A stretch of DNA of 64,000 bases from Lentzea guizhouensis (GTDB taxonomy: Bacteria; Actinomycetota; Actinomycetes; Mycobacteriales; Pseudonocardiaceae). The stretch lies in assembly GCF_001701025.1 (NCBI RefSeq), contig NZ_CP016793.1, forward strand, positions 9,672,001 through 9,736,000, written 5' to 3'. The position numbers and the translations under genes are program-made. Below the pieces are notes generated by a model that saw only the letters and a program-made list of their open reading frames with translations, was not told the origin of the DNA and searched no databases. Shown here one piece after another: positions 42,076 to 52,246 of the stretch; the stretch's first letter is position 1; every line of letters begins with the position of its first letter.

Positions 42076-42995
42076 GCGCTCGACGCTACCGCCGCTTCCC
42101 GTTGGTAGACAGTGCTTTTGCCGTACTTCCGCATCGCGCGGTGGATCTCGTCGGCCTGCTCGGGCCCGAACCGGCCCACCTTCTGCGGCATGCCGCCGAC
42201 ACGCTGGACGGTCAGGACGTGGCGCGCGGACAGGTCGACGCGCTCGATCTCGGCCCAGGTGGGCTTGTCGGTCGTCCAGTCCACGCCGGTCGGGGAGATC
42301 GTGACGGCGGGCCAGAAGAAGAGCTTGCGCAGGGCGTTGAGGAAGAGGAGGACGGGGAGGGACCAGGAGGCGACGGCGAGGGTGGTCCGGGTGGTGTCGC
42401 CTGCGAAGGCGTCGCCGGAGTAGACGATGGTGCCGAGCACGCAGAGGACGAGGGCGCCGAAGATCCAGGAGCCCCTGAGCCACTTCTTGCGGCCGCGGAT
42501 GTAGGCCTCGTCGGGTTGTTCCTCCGGTGGGGAGTCGACCCGGGGTTTGCGCATGTGCTTGCGGCTCAGCACCCACAACATCGCGCCCATCGCCAGGATC
42601 CAGCCGATCACCGTTGCGGCGAGGAGCAGCGGCGCCGCGGTGGGGTGCAGCGGGTGCTTGGCGACCAACCGGCTGCCCTTGTTGGTGGTGCCGACCTCGA
42701 CCGGCACACCGATGAGGTCCGGGTTCAGGAACCCGCGCGCCTCCTGCGTGCGCGACGGGCCGCCGTTCGCGGACACCTCCGCCTCGCAGGTGTACCAGGT
42801 CTTGAACCCGCCGGTCAGCGTGATCGGCTCCTGCGCGGTGCACGACTTCGCGACGGCGACCAGGTGAGCGCCGCGAGTGTCGCGCACTTCGATCTGGTCG
42901 CCGAAGTGCGTGAACACCGTCGCCGCCGTGAGGTAGCCGAGCGGTGGCATGACGAAGAGGACGAACAGGAACCCGATCAGACGGAAGAAGCTCAT
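42072..42995 (-). CDS. Multi-span membrane protein of the ESX-like operon
   Basis: A 307-residue protein with an N-terminal membrane helix (FFRLIGFLFVLFVMPPLGYL), then an exported-looking domain with two Cys (KSCTAQEP and WYTCEAEV). Further helices are LLLAATVIGWILAMGAMLWV, WIFGALVLCVLGTIVYSG and ASWSLPVLLFLNALRKLFFW. The C-terminal soluble part (ARHVLTVQRVGGMPQKVGRF) looks PH-like. I recall similar proteins (DUF6346 group) in Pseudonocardiales but am not sure. Start overlaps the WXG-like gene by 4 bases. Confidence 0.75.
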   Translation of the reverse strand: MSFFRLIGFLFVLFVMPPLGYLTAATVFTHFGDQIEVRDTRGAHLVAVAKSCTAQEPITLTGGFKTWYTCEAEVSANGGPSRTQEARGFLNPDLIGVPVEVGTTNKGSRLVAKHPLHPTAAPLLLAATVIGWILAMGAMLWVLSRKHMRKPRVDSPPEEQPDEAYIRGRKKWLRGSWIFGALVLCVLGTIVYSGDAFAGDTTRTTLAVASWSLPVLLFLNALRKLFFWPAVTISPTGVDWTTDKPTWAEIERVDLSARHVLTVQRVGGMPQKVGRFGPEQADEIHRAMRKYGKSTVYQREAAVASSA

Positions 42996-43990
42996 CCACC
43001 CTGCTTCTGGTCCGAGTCGAACAGGTTGCCCGACTGGCTGTCGAACACCTTGCCCGCTTCCTTGCCGAAGTCGACCGCCAGCTTGGGGACGGAGGCCGCC
43101 GGAGCGTCCTTCACACCGTCCACGAGGTGTTTCTTGGCCTCGCTCACGCCGTGCTTCAACGCGTCGGCGTTCGTCGGCAGGCTCTTGATCGCGTTGGCCA
43201 CGTAGAAGCCGTCGACGCCGCTCTTCGTGCTCTTGGCGAACTTGTCGAGTGCGTTCATGGCGCCCTGGAACACGTTGTCCAACTTGCCGAAGAGGCCGGT
43301 GGCGTTGCTGAACGCCTTGGACAGCTTCTTGCACCAACCGAGCGCCTTGTTCGCGTACTTCACGGCGGTGGCGACGCACTCGGCGATGGCGCCCGCGACA
43401 CCGGCGCCGAACGCCGCCATGGCCGGGGCCCAGCGGATGCAGATGCTGACGAGCTTGCCGACCGCCTCGGAGATGAGGTCGCGGACGATGCCGCGGACCA
43501 CGTTGAGGATGGTCTTGCAGATGTTGACGAGCACCGAGATGCCCTGTGCGCCCTGGGCCACCGACGCGTAGGTGTCCGCGCGGCCGGTGCCGGAGGTCTC
43601 GTAGGCGCGGAACTCCTCGCCCTGCCACTGACCCGAGTCGGTCCTCACCCACTGCTTGAGGTCGGTGGAGACCTGGTCGAGGTGGTTGGAGATGTTGCCC
43701 CACGTCTTCGACATCGAGTCGAGGTCCTGCTGGTTGCCGGTCAGCCAGTTGAGCGGCTCCTGCAGGAACGGCACGTGCTCGATCAGCCAGCCGAAGCCCG
43801 CGCTCACCAGACCGGCCAGCGGGTCGGCCAGAAAACCCGCGACGCCCATCGCGCCACCGGCCGCGTTCATCAGGCCCTCTGCCCAGTTGCCCTGGCTGAT
43901 CGCCGACACCGTCTCGGCCGCGTCGTGGAACAGGCCCAGGCCCTCGGTGGCTTTGGTGCTCTCGCCTTCGACCTTCAGCGGGTTCGTCAT
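42992..43990 (-). CDS. WXG-like ESX substrate with long hydrophobic C-terminal region
   Basis: A 332-residue protein. The middle (DLDSMSKTWGNISNHLDQVS then DLKQWVRTDSGQWQGEEFRA) resembles the WXG100 helical hairpin and its Trp turn. The region before it (FLADPLAGLVSAGFGWLIEH) and after it (APAMAAFGAGVAGAIAECVA) is hydrophobic. The C-terminal 100 residues (from KLSKAFSNATGLFG) show no toxin motif I recognise. It is probably exported by a type VII system encoded elsewhere. Start overlaps the EspC-like gene by 4 bases. Confidence 0.8.
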   Translation of the reverse strand: MTNPLKVEGESTKATEGLGLFHDAAETVSAISQGNWAEGLMNAAGGAMGVAGFLADPLAGLVSAGFGWLIEHVPFLQEPLNWLTGNQQDLDSMSKTWGNISNHLDQVSTDLKQWVRTDSGQWQGEEFRAYETSGTGRADTYASVAQGAQGISVLVNICKTILNVVRGIVRDLISEAVGKLVSICIRWAPAMAAFGAGVAGAIAECVATAVKYANKALGWCKKLSKAFSNATGLFGKLDNVFQGAMNALDKFAKSTKSGVDGFYVANAIKSLPTNADALKHGVSEAKKHLVDGVKDAPAASVPKLAVDFGKEAGKVFDSQSGNLFDSDQKQGG

Positions 43991-44289
43991 CCCTGGTGCA
44001 TCCCGTCGAACGTGGCCGCGCGTGCCTCTTCGTGGGTCTTGATGTGCAACGCCATGTCGGCGAACTCGCGGTAGTGCTCGACCGCGGTGTCCGACGCCTT
44101 CTCGATGGCGTTGGTGGCGATGGCAGCGGCAGCCGCGCAGATACCGGCGAGCGGCATGCCGAGCAGGCCGAACGCCATCGGGTCCATGGTGGCGTTCGCG
44201 GAGGTGACGGCGGTGTTGATGCGGGAGCCCACGTCGTCGAGCTTGCCGAGGTGGGCCTTCATCTCGGCCTCGCTGCTGGCGTGCGTCAT
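43987..44289 (-). CDS. EspC-like ESX secretion-associated small protein
   Basis: A 100-residue helical protein resembling the EspC/ESX secretion-associated family. It reads EMKAHLGKLDDVGSRINTAV then DPMAFGLLGMPLAGICAAAA, with a charged end KASDTAVEHYREFADMALHI. Such proteins are co-secreted or act as chaperone-like partners of WXG proteins. ATG 44289 overlaps the YbaB-like stop, and its own stop overlaps the next start, so translation is coupled. Confidence 0.8.
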   Translation of the reverse strand: MTHASSEAEMKAHLGKLDDVGSRINTAVTSANATMDPMAFGLLGMPLAGICAAAAAIATNAIEKASDTAVEHYREFADMALHIKTHEEARAATFDGMHQG

Positions 44290-44783
44290 CGTAGGAACCC
44301 GCCGTCGCTGAAGTCGTCGTCGTCATCGGGGCGGTGCGGCCGTGGCGGGCGCGGCGCCGGTGGGGGTGGCGGCGGTGTGTCGTCCTCGATCTGGCCGAGG
44401 CCGGAGTGCGGTGGGGACCAGGGTGCGTCGGCGGGCGGCTGGGCGCTGCGGAGCTTGTCCATCATCATGTGCATCGCCTCGGAGTCCGCGCCCATCAACG
44501 GGGCCATGGCCTCCTGCACGGTCGACGCCACCCTGCCCTGCGCGGCCTGGACGACGCGCAGCACCTCGCGGCTGACCGTGTCGCCGTCGCGGCGCTGCAG
44601 GGCGTTGCCGAGCTTGAGGTCGACGAGGTTGCCCGCGTCGTTGACGGTCACCGAGATCTGGCCGTCCGCGCTGCGCTCGGTCACCTGCAGGGTTGCCAGG
44701 GTCTCGCGGATGGCGTCACTGCGGCGTTGCGCGGCGGCCAGCGTGCCCTCGTAGTTGGCGAGGATCTGCTCGGGATCGGTCAT
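44286..44783 (-). CDS. YbaB/EbfC-family protein with proline-rich tail
   Basis: A 165-residue protein. The N-terminal 100 residues have the YbaB fold: VTERSADGQISVTVNDAGNL then LVDLKLGNALQRRDGDTVSR. The tail is disordered: proline-rich, then acidic DDDDDFSDGGFLR. YbaB-like genes of this form head ESX-like operons in actinomycetes, where they are sometimes called EspB/EspL-associated DNA- or protein-binding factors. First gene of the five-gene unit. Confidence 0.85.
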   Translation of the reverse strand: MTDPEQILANYEGTLAAAQRRSDAIRETLATLQVTERSADGQISVTVNDAGNLVDLKLGNALQRRDGDTVSREVLRVVQAAQGRVASTVQEAMAPLMGADSEAMHMMMDKLRSAQPPADAPWSPPHSGLGQIEDDTPPPPPPAPRPPRPHRPDDDDDFSDGGFLR

Positions 44784-44871
44784 CGGGGCCCCTGGTGTGC
44801 ATACGACTACCCAACGCGACCGGAGCCTACTCCGAGCAGACCAACGCCACTACTCGCATCGACACAGTTGC

Positions 44872-45258
44872 TCACCCGGCCGCGACCACCTCGACCTCCA
44901 CCAGCCAGTCGCTCGCCAACGTCGCCGCGACGACCGCCGTGGTGGGCACCGGGCGTCCGCCGAGCGCGGCGGTGCGGGCATCCGCGTTGGCCTGGGCGTA
45001 GGAGGCGTCGCGCAGGTAGCTGGTGAGGCGCACGATGTTGTCCACGGTCATGTCCGCCGAGGCGAGGATGGTCCGGATGTTCGACCAGATCAGGTCGAGC
45101 TGCTCGGTGAGCGACGCACCGGGCGCGCCGGCGGCGTCCAGGCCCATGGTGCCCGCGACGAACAGGAAGCGTTGCGCGCCACGGACTTCCATGGCGTGCA
45201 CGTAGTCGGAGGTGGCCGGGTAGATGCCGTCGGAGGGGTTGTGCGGCACGAGTTCCAT
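44872..45258 (-). CDS. RidA-family enamine/imine deaminase
   Basis: A 128-residue RidA (YjgF/YER057c/UK114) protein that hydrolyses reactive 2-aminoacrylate-type enamines or related intermediates. Visible are RFLFVAGTMGLDAAGAPG, EQLDLIWSNIRTILASADMT then NIVRLTSYLRD, and a C-terminal VVAATLASDWLVEVEVVA. The Arg of the deaminase site is present in VRLTSYLRD; the final Glu of the IEIEAVA motif is VEVEVVA. Single gene, 31 bases before rarA. Confidence 0.9.
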   Translation of the reverse strand: MELVPHNPSDGIYPATSDYVHAMEVRGAQRFLFVAGTMGLDAAGAPGASLTEQLDLIWSNIRTILASADMTVDNIVRLTSYLRDASYAQANADARTAALGGRPVPTTAVVAATLASDWLVEVEVVAAG

Positions 45259-45289
45259 GGGCTGATCATGCGGGGGCCGCGCAACCGGG

Positions 45290-46639
45290 TTACTCGCCCC
45301 TGATCACCCGGCGCAGCTTGGGCAGGCGGTCGGCGACGGCGCGTTCGGCACCGCGGCCGGTCGGGGCGTAGTAGTCGCGGCCCACCAGGTCGTCCGGCGG
45401 GTACTGCTGGGTGAGCACGCCCTCGGCGACGTCGTGGGGGTAGCGGTAGCCCTGGGCGTTGCCGAGCTTGGCGGCGCCCGCGTAGTGGCCGTCGCGCAGG
45501 TGGGCGGGGACGGCACCGGTGGCGCCCTTGCGGACGTCCTCGATGGCGGCGTAGATGGCGGTGGTGACGGCGTTCGACTTCGGGGCCGTCGCGAGGTGGA
45601 TGGTGGCCTGGGCGAGGTTCAGCGTGCACTCGGGCAGGCCGATGAGCTGCACGGCCTGGGCGGCGGCGATGCAGGTCTGCAGGGCGGTGGGGTCGGCCAT
45701 GCCCACGTCCTCGCTGGCGTGGATCACCAGGCGGCGGGCGATGAACCGGGGGTCCTCGCCCGCCTCGATCATGCGGGCGAGGTAGTGCAGGGCGGCGTCC
45801 ACGTCGGAGCCGCGGATGGACTTGATGAACGCCGACGTCACGTCGTAGTGCTGGTCGCCGTCGCGGTCGTAGCGGACCGCCGCCTTGTCCACTGTGGACT
45901 CCAGCAGCGGCAGGGTGATCACGCCGTCGTTCGACGCCACCGCCGAGTCCGCGGCGGCTTCCAGCGCGGTCAGGGATCGGCGGGCGTCGCCACCGGCCAG
46001 GCGGATCAGGTGGTCCAGCGCGTCGGGTTCGACCACGACCGAGCCGCCCAGGCCGCGCGGGTCCGACACCGCGCGTTCGACGACCGCGCGCACGTGGTCG
46101 TCGGTCAGGGACTTGAGCTGCAGCACCAGGGACCGCGACAGCAGCGGTGAGACGACGGAGAAGAACGGGTTCTCGGTGGTGGCGGCCACGAGCAGCACGA
46201 TCCGGTCCTCCACCGCGCCGAGCAGGGCGTCCTGCTGGGTCTTGGAGAAGCGGTGCACCTCGTCGATGAACAGCACCGTCGACTCGCGGGAGCGGACCAG
46301 GCGGCGGCGGGCCTCGTCGATGACCGCGCGGACCTCCTTGACGCCCGCGGACAACGCCGACAGCGCCACGAACCGGCGGCCGGTCGCCTTCGAGACCAAG
46401 GTGGCCAGGGTCGTCTTGCCGGTGCCGGGAGGGCCGTAGAGCATCACCGAGGCGGGGGTGGCGCCCTCGACCAGGCGGCGCAGCGGGGCGCCGGGGCCGA
46501 GCAGGTGGTCCTGGCCGACGACCTCGTCGAGTGAGGCGGGGCGCATCCGCACGGCCAGCGGGGCGTTGGCCGCGATGCGCTCGGCCTTCTCCTCGTCGGT
46601 GGCGCCGAACAGGCCCTCGTCGAACAAGCCTTCGCTCAT
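45290..46639 (-). CDS. rarA: Replication-associated recombination protein A
   Basis: AAA ATPase (MgsA/RarA) acting at stalled replication forks; related to Holliday-junction helicase RuvB and clamp loaders. The protein is 449 residues. Walker [21 protein letters not shown] is near residue 68. Walker B is [20 protein letters not shown], and the sensor 1 region is [20 protein letters not shown]. The C-terminal tetramerisation part has [20 protein letters not shown]. The ATG at 46639 gives [12 protein letters not shown]. The frame upstream is non-coding. Confidence 0.95.
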   Translation of the reverse strand: MSEGLFDEGLFGATDEEKAERIAANAPLAVRMRPASLDEVVGQDHLLGPGAPLRRLVEGATPASVMLYGPPGTGKTTLATLVSKATGRRFVALSALSAGVKEVRAVIDEARRRLVRSRESTVLFIDEVHRFSKTQQDALLGAVEDRIVLLVAATTENPFFSVVSPLLSRSLVLQLKSLTDDHVRAVVERAVSDPRGLGGSVVVEPDALDHLIRLAGGDARRSLTALEAAADSAVASNDGVITLPLLESTVDKAAVRYDRDGDQHYDVTSAFIKSIRGSDVDAALHYLARMIEAGEDPRFIARRLVIHASEDVGMADPTALQTCIAAAQAVQLIGLPECTLNLAQATIHLATAPKSNAVTTAIYAAIEDVRKGATGAVPAHLRDGHYAGAAKLGNAQGYRYPHDVAEGVLTQQYPPDDLVGRDYYAPTGRGAERAVADRLPKLRRVIRGE

Positions 46640-46720
46640 GCGTTCGAGCCTAGCCGGTGCCCCGCAGGTCTCGTCCGGACCTGCGGGACACCGGCCACCG
46701 GTGTGCGAGGATTGCCCCTC

Positions 46721-47320
46721 GTGCCCACTCCAGTACCTGTTCCGAGGGCCGTCCTGCTCGCCGGCCCGTCCGGCTCCGGCAAGTCGACCCTGGCCGCCCA
46801 CCTCGGCTGGCCGGTGCTGCGCCTCGACGACTTCTACCGCGACGGCGACGACCCGCTGCTCCCCCGCGACGACGCCGGCAGGGCCGACTGGGACGACATC
46901 GGGTCGTGGAACGCCGACGCCGCGCTCAAGGCGGTCGTCGAGCTGTCCGCCACCGGGCGGGTGCAGGCGCCGGTGTACTCGATCGGCGAGGACCGACGGA
47001 CCGGCTGGCAGACCATCGAGCTGGGTGACGCGCCCGCGTTCGTCGCGGAAGGACTGTTCGCGGACCTGCTGGTGGACGGTGCCGAAGAAGCCGGGGTGCT
47101 CAAGGACGCGATCGTGCTCGCGCCCAGTGCGCCCGTGACGTTCGCGCGCAGGTTCGCGAGAGATGTGGCCGAGTCGCGCAAACCGGTTCCGGTGCTGCTG
47201 CGGCGCGGATTGCGGCTCATGCGTCAACAACCGGTCGTGGTCCGCCGTTGTGTGGACGCGGGCATGCGGGCGATGACTCCCCACCGCGCTCGCCACGAGC
47301 TGGCCACTGCCAATTCGTGA
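46721..47320 (+). CDS. Uridine kinase-like P-loop NTPase
   Basis: A 199-residue P-loop kinase. Walker A is [21 protein letters not shown] substrate-site [20 protein letters not shown] follows, close to uridine kinase. The later part has EGLFADLLV and [20 protein letters not shown]. It may phosphorylate uridine/cytidine or another small molecule. The start GTG 46721 has GAGGA 10 bases upstream; GTG 46703 is a weaker alternative. Divergent from rarA. Confidence 0.8.
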   Translation: MPTPVPVPRAVLLAGPSGSGKSTLAAHLGWPVLRLDDFYRDGDDPLLPRDDAGRADWDDIGSWNADAALKAVVELSATGRVQAPVYSIGEDRRTGWQTIELGDAPAFVAEGLFADLLVDGAEEAGVLKDAIVLAPSAPVTFARRFARDVAESRKPVPVLLRRGLRLMRQQPVVVRRCVDAGMRAMTPHRARHELATANS

Positions 47321-47401
47321 TCGAGTCGCACCGCGGTTGACCTGTACCGTCAGCGCGCTTCTGGCAGGATTCCGCCAACACCACGACGGGGGTAAGCCGC
47401 G

Positions 47402-48385
47402 ATGACCGACACACCTGGCTGGTCTTCACCTGACCAGCCCCACCAGCAACCGAACCAGCCGCAGCAGCCTTCGCACGGCTACAACGCCCCACCGCCGCCA
47501 CAGCAGCCGACGATCAAGCCCGGCGTGATCCCGCTGCGCCCGCTCGCGGTCGGCGAGATCGTCGACGGCGCGGTCAGCACGATGCGCAAGCACCCGAAGC
47601 TGATCATCGGCGCGGCCGCGGTGGTCGCCGCGGTGACCCAGATCCTCGGTCTGCTGGTGCAGCTGCCGTTCCTGGACGACCTCACCTCGGTCGCCACGCT
47701 CGACCCGAACACCGTCACCGAGCAGGAGGCGATCGACCAGCTGACCAGCGGTCTGGCCGGCTTCTTCACCGGCACGCTGCTCAGCGTGCTGCTGCTGGTC
47801 CTGGGCACGGTCTTCCTGTCCGGCTTCATCACCGTGATCGTCGGCCGCGCGGTGCTGGGCCAGCCGGTCTCCTTCGCGGAGGCCTGGGCGGAGTTCAAGC
47901 CGCAGCTGGTCCGGTTGCTGGGCGCGACGCTGCTGACCGGCCTCATCGTGTTCGTCGGCGCGATCTTCTGCGTGATCCCCGGTGTCTGGCTGTGGGTGCT
48001 GTTCGGCCTCGTGACGCCCGCTCTGGTGCTGGAGCGCTCCGGCGTGGGCACCGCGTTCGGCCGGTCGCGGGCGCTGGTGAAGGGCGCGTGGTGGCGGACG
48101 TTCGGCGTGCTGCTGCTCGCCGCGGTGATCAGCTGGATCATCAGCTGGATCATCAGCATCCCGTTCGGCCTGCTCGGTGCGGCCACGACCGGCTTCTCCG
48201 CCGACCCGGCCGCCGCGCTGAGCGCCGGTTCGCTGGTGCTGTCGACGATCGGCGCGATCATCGCCTCGACGATCACGCTGCCGTTCACCGCCGCGGTGAC
48301 CGTGCTGGTCTACGTCGACCGGCGGATGCGGTCCGAGGGCATGGACATCGAACTCCAGCGGGCCGCGGGACATGGTGGCGTCTGA
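47402..48385 (+). CDS. Multi-span membrane protein with proline/glutamine-rich N-terminus
   Basis: A 327-residue protein. The first 40 residues are disordered and rich in Pro and Gln ([20 protein letters not shown]). Six or so membrane segments follow, including [60 protein letters not shown] and [18 protein letters not shown]. Similar to the glycerophosphoryl diester phosphodiesterase membrane-domain/DUF7544 proteins. First gene of the DUF4129-DUF4350-MoxR-DUF58 run; its 3' end overlaps the DUF4129 gene by 14 bases. Confidence 0.85.
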   Translation: MTDTPGWSSPDQPHQQPNQPQQPSHGYNAPPPPQQPTIKPGVIPLRPLAVGEIVDGAVSTMRKHPKLIIGAAAVVAAVTQILGLLVQLPFLDDLTSVATLDPNTVTEQEAIDQLTSGLAGFFTGTLLSVLLLVLGTVFLSGFITVIVGRAVLGQPVSFAEAWAEFKPQLVRLLGATLLTGLIVFVGAIFCVIPGVWLWVLFGLVTPALVLERSGVGTAFGRSRALVKGAWWRTFGVLLLAAVISWIISWIISIPFGLLGAATTGFSADPAAALSAGSLVLSTIGAIIASTITLPFTAAVTVLVYVDRRMRSEGMDIELQRAAGHGGV

Positions 48386-48971
48386 CGTACCCGTCGATCT
48401 CGACCGCGACGAGGCCCGCGACGCCGCCGTCCGCGAGCTGAGCGACCCGTCGTACGTCTCGGACGACCCGAACCCGCTCGAACGCGTCCTGCAGTGGGTG
48501 CTCGACCGGCTGGGCGAGCTGTTCGCCGGCGCGGGCGGGATGAGCGGCATCACCGCCGTCACGATCATCGTGGCGGTGGTGGTGCTCGTCGTGATCATCA
48601 TCAGGCTGCGCACCGGGCGCACCGGCCGGGCGCTGCGCTCGGGTGCCAAGGTGTTCGGTGACACCACCATGACCGCGGCCGAGCACCGGGCCGCCGCCGA
48701 ACGCGCCGCGGCCGCCGGTGACCTGGCCGAGGCAGTGCGCGAACGATTCCGCGCCGTGGTGCGGGAACTGGAACAGCGCGGCGTGCTCGACGCACGAGCC
48801 GGGCGCACCGTGGACGAGGTGGCGCTGGAGGCGGGCCGGGCGCTGCCGGTGCTCGCGGACGACCTGCGCGGAGCGGCGGTGCAGTTCGACGACGTCTGGT
48901 ACGGCGGCAGGACCGCCACGGAACAGGGGTACCGGCAGGTGGTCTCCGTGGACGACAGGGTGCGCGGATGA
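48372..48971 (+). CDS. DUF4129 membrane protein
   Basis: A 199-residue protein with one membrane helix (ITAVTIIVAVVVLVVIIIRL, about residues 60-80) and a C-terminal cytoplasmic DUF4129 domain (AEAVRERFRAVVRELEQRGV, then GRTVDEVALEAGRALPVLAD, AAVQFDDVWYGGRTAT). It resembles the C-terminal domain of transglutaminase-like membrane proteins. Overlaps both neighbours. Part of the conserved group known in mycobacteria as Rv3690-Rv3695. Confidence 0.9.
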   Translation: MVASDVPVDLDRDEARDAAVRELSDPSYVSDDPNPLERVLQWVLDRLGELFAGAGGMSGITAVTIIVAVVVLVVIIIRLRTGRTGRALRSGAKVFGDTTMTAAEHRAAAERAAAAGDLAEAVRERFRAVVRELEQRGVLDARAGRTVDEVALEAGRALPVLADDLRGAAVQFDDVWYGGRTATEQGYRQVVSVDDRVRG

Positions 48972-49992
48972 CGGCGGTCTCCCCCGACGCGGGCCGGATC
49001 TGGGCCGCCGCCAAGGGCCCGCTGGTGATCGGGGCGGTCATCCTCGCGGCGGCGGTCGTGATCACGTTGCTGCGCGGCAGCGGCCAGGGCGGCTCGCTCG
49101 ACCCGCGCTCCTTCCAGCCGGAGGGCAGCCACGCCGTCGCGCAGCTGTTGCGGCAGAACGGGGTGAGCGTCGAGCTCACCGACGACGTGTCCGCTGTGGA
49201 CGGTGCGACGCTGCTCGTCACGCACCCGGACCTGATCGACCCCGTGCGCCTGGCCGGGATGAGCGAGGCCGCGGCGGCGACGGTGCTGGTGGCACCGGCG
49301 AGCGACCTGGGCCGGGTGGACGTCGAGACCCGCCAGCCGGGCTGCCCGCTCGCGGAACGAGCCGGTGCCGCCACGACCGGCGGGTTCACCTACACCGGCG
49401 AGCAGAGCTGCTACGACTCGACGCTGGTGCGCACCGGCACGGTGACGACGATCGGGTTCGGCGGCGTCTTCACCAACGACGACCTCGACGAGGAGGGCAA
49501 CGCGGCGCTCGCGCTCGCGTTGCTGGGCCAGCACGAACGGCTGGTCTGGTACCTGCCGACCGCGGCCGACCGCTCGCAGCAGAAGGCGCTGACCGACCTC
49601 GTCCCGGCCGGCTGGCTCTTCGCCGCGCTGCAGCTGGGGATCTCGGCCGTGGTGATCGCGCTGTGGCGGGCCCGCAGGCTCGGCCGGGTCGTGCCGGAGC
49701 GGCTGCCGGTCGTGGTGCGCGCGCCGAGACGGTGGAGGGCAGGGCCCGGCTGTACCGGTCCTCGCACGCGGCCGGGCACGCGGCGGCGGCTGCGGCAGGC
49801 GACCCGCGACCGGCTGGCGCCGCTGCTGGGCGTGCCGGCCGGTGAGGACCCGTCCGAGGAGATCGCCCGCAGGACATCGCGTTCGGCACCTGACGTGCGG
49901 ACGCTGCTCTACGACAACGGGCCGGTGGACGACCGGGGGCTGGTCGCGCTGGCCGACGAGCTGGACGCTCTGGAGAACGAGGTGCGCAGAGG

Positions 49993-49996
<4 letters not shown>
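48968..49996 (+). CDS. DUF4350 membrane protein, possibly carrying a compensated frameshift
   Basis: A 342-residue protein. A membrane helix (GPLVIGAVILAAAVVITLLR) is followed by an exported DUF4350 domain with RSFQPEGSHAVAQLLRQNG and a second helix LFAALQLGISAVVIALWRAR. From about 49722 to 49792 the reading frame gives RRWRAGPGCTGPRTRPGTRR. The neighbouring frame there gives the family-like ETVEGRARLYRSSHAAGHAA. So a one-base loss and a compensating change seem to have altered about 22 residues. Otherwise normal. Overlaps DUF4129 and moxR. Confidence 0.85.
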
Positions 49997-50955
<959 letters not shown>

Positions 50956-50956
50956 C

Positions 50957-52246
50957 GTGGCGCTCACGGGCCGCGCGGGGTTGCTCGCGCTCATCGGGGT
51001 GTTCGTCGTCGGGCTGCTCTTGCCCTCGTGGCAGGGGATTCTCGTCGTGCTCGCGGTGCTGGTCGTGTGCGTGGCGGCCGACCTCGTGCTGGCGGCCGGC
51101 GTCCGGCGGTTGACGTTCTCGCGCGCGGGAGCGACTTCCGTGCGCACGGGCGAGTTGTGCACGGTGCAGCTGACGGTCCACAACCCCGGCCGTCGGTTGC
51201 GTGGCGTTCTCCGGGACGCGTGGGCACCTTCTGCCGGTGTGCTGGACGACCGGGTGGCCGTGGACGTGCCCGCCGGTGGGTCGCGGACGCTGTCGTTCGA
51301 GCTGCGGCCGGTGCGCCGTGGGGATCGCACGGCGGACCGTGTGACCGTGCGATCGCTTGGGCCGCTTGGGGTCGCAGCGCGCCAGGGGTCGCACGAGGTG
51401 CCGTGGACCGTGCGCGCGTTGCCGCCGTTCCACAGCCGCAAGCACCTGCCGCCGTTGCTCGAACGCCTGCGGGAGCTCGACGGGCGCCGGGCCTCGCTCA
51501 TCCGGGGCGCGGGCACGGAGTTCGACTCGCTGCGGACGTACGTGATCGGCGACGACGTGCGGTCGATCGACTGGCGGGCGTCGGCGCGGTCGCCGGACGT
51601 CGTGGTGCGCACCTGGCGGCCGGAACGCGACCGGCAGGTGGTGGTCGTGCTGGACACCGCGCGCACGGCGGCCGGTCGGGTCGACGGGTCGCTCGGCGGG
51701 CTGCCGCGGCTGGACACGTCGATGGACGCGGCGTTGTTGTTGTCCGCGCTGGCGGTGCAGGCCCGCGACCAGGTCGACTTCCTGGCCTACAGCGGCAAGG
51801 TGCGGGCGTCGGTGCCGCGCACGACGTTGCCGTTGCTGGTCAACGCGATGGCGCCGCTGGAGGCCGAGCTGGTCGAGTTCGACGCGCGCGGCATGGTCGC
51901 CGAGGTCCTGCGGCGGGCCGCGCGCCGGTCGTTGATCGTGCTGCTGACCTCGCTGGAACCGTCGATCGAGCACGGTCTGCTGCCGCTGCTGCCAGCGCTG
52001 GCGGCCCGGCACCGGTTGCTGATCGCGTCGGTGTCCGACCCGGCCGTGCACGCGATGGCGGCGGGACGTGGTGACCTGGAAGCCGTGTACAACGCCGCTG
52101 CCGCGGAACGGACGTTGGCCGAACGCCGCCGTCTCACCGCTTTGCTCGCACGGCACGGTGTCGAGGTCGTGGACGCACTGCCCGACGACCTGCCACGCGC
52201 GCTCGCGGACCGCTATCTGTCGTTGAAGGCGGCGGGCAAGCTCTAG
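50957..52246 (+). CDS. DUF58-domain protein
   Basis: A 429-residue membrane-anchored protein. Two N-terminal helices (AGLLALIGVFVVGLLLPSWQ and ILVVLAVLVVCVAADLVLAA) precede the DUF58 domain with EFDSLRTYVIGDDVRSIDWR and a VWA-like metal motif, VVVVLDTARTAA. It is the usual MoxR partner; a role in cell-envelope stability is inferred in some species. GTG 50957 starts it. Convergent with the SpoIIM gene, overlapping by 4 bases. Confidence 0.93.
   Translation: MALTGRAGLLALIGVFVVGLLLPSWQGILVVLAVLVVCVAADLVLAAGVRRLTFSRAGATSVRTGELCTVQLTVHNPGRRLRGVLRDAWAPSAGVLDDRVAVDVPAGGSRTLSFELRPVRRGDRTADRVTVRSLGPLGVAARQGSHEVPWTVRALPPFHSRKHLPPLLERLRELDGRRASLIRGAGTEFDSLRTYVIGDDVRSIDWRASARSPDVVVRTWRPERDRQVVVVLDTARTAAGRVDGSLGGLPRLDTSMDAALLLSALAVQARDQVDFLAYSGKVRASVPRTTLPLLVNAMAPLEAELVEFDARGMVAEVLRRAARRSLIVLLTSLEPSIEHGLLPLLPALAARHRLLIASVSDPAVHAMAAGRGDLEAVYNAAAAERTLAERRRLTALLARHGVEVVDALPDDLPRALADRYLSLKAAGKL

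Noticed and set aside
42992..43990. C-terminal toxin domain in the WXG-like protein
   Set aside because: No nuclease, deaminase, ADP-ribosyltransferase or NADase motif could be seen; only an unassigned helical region.
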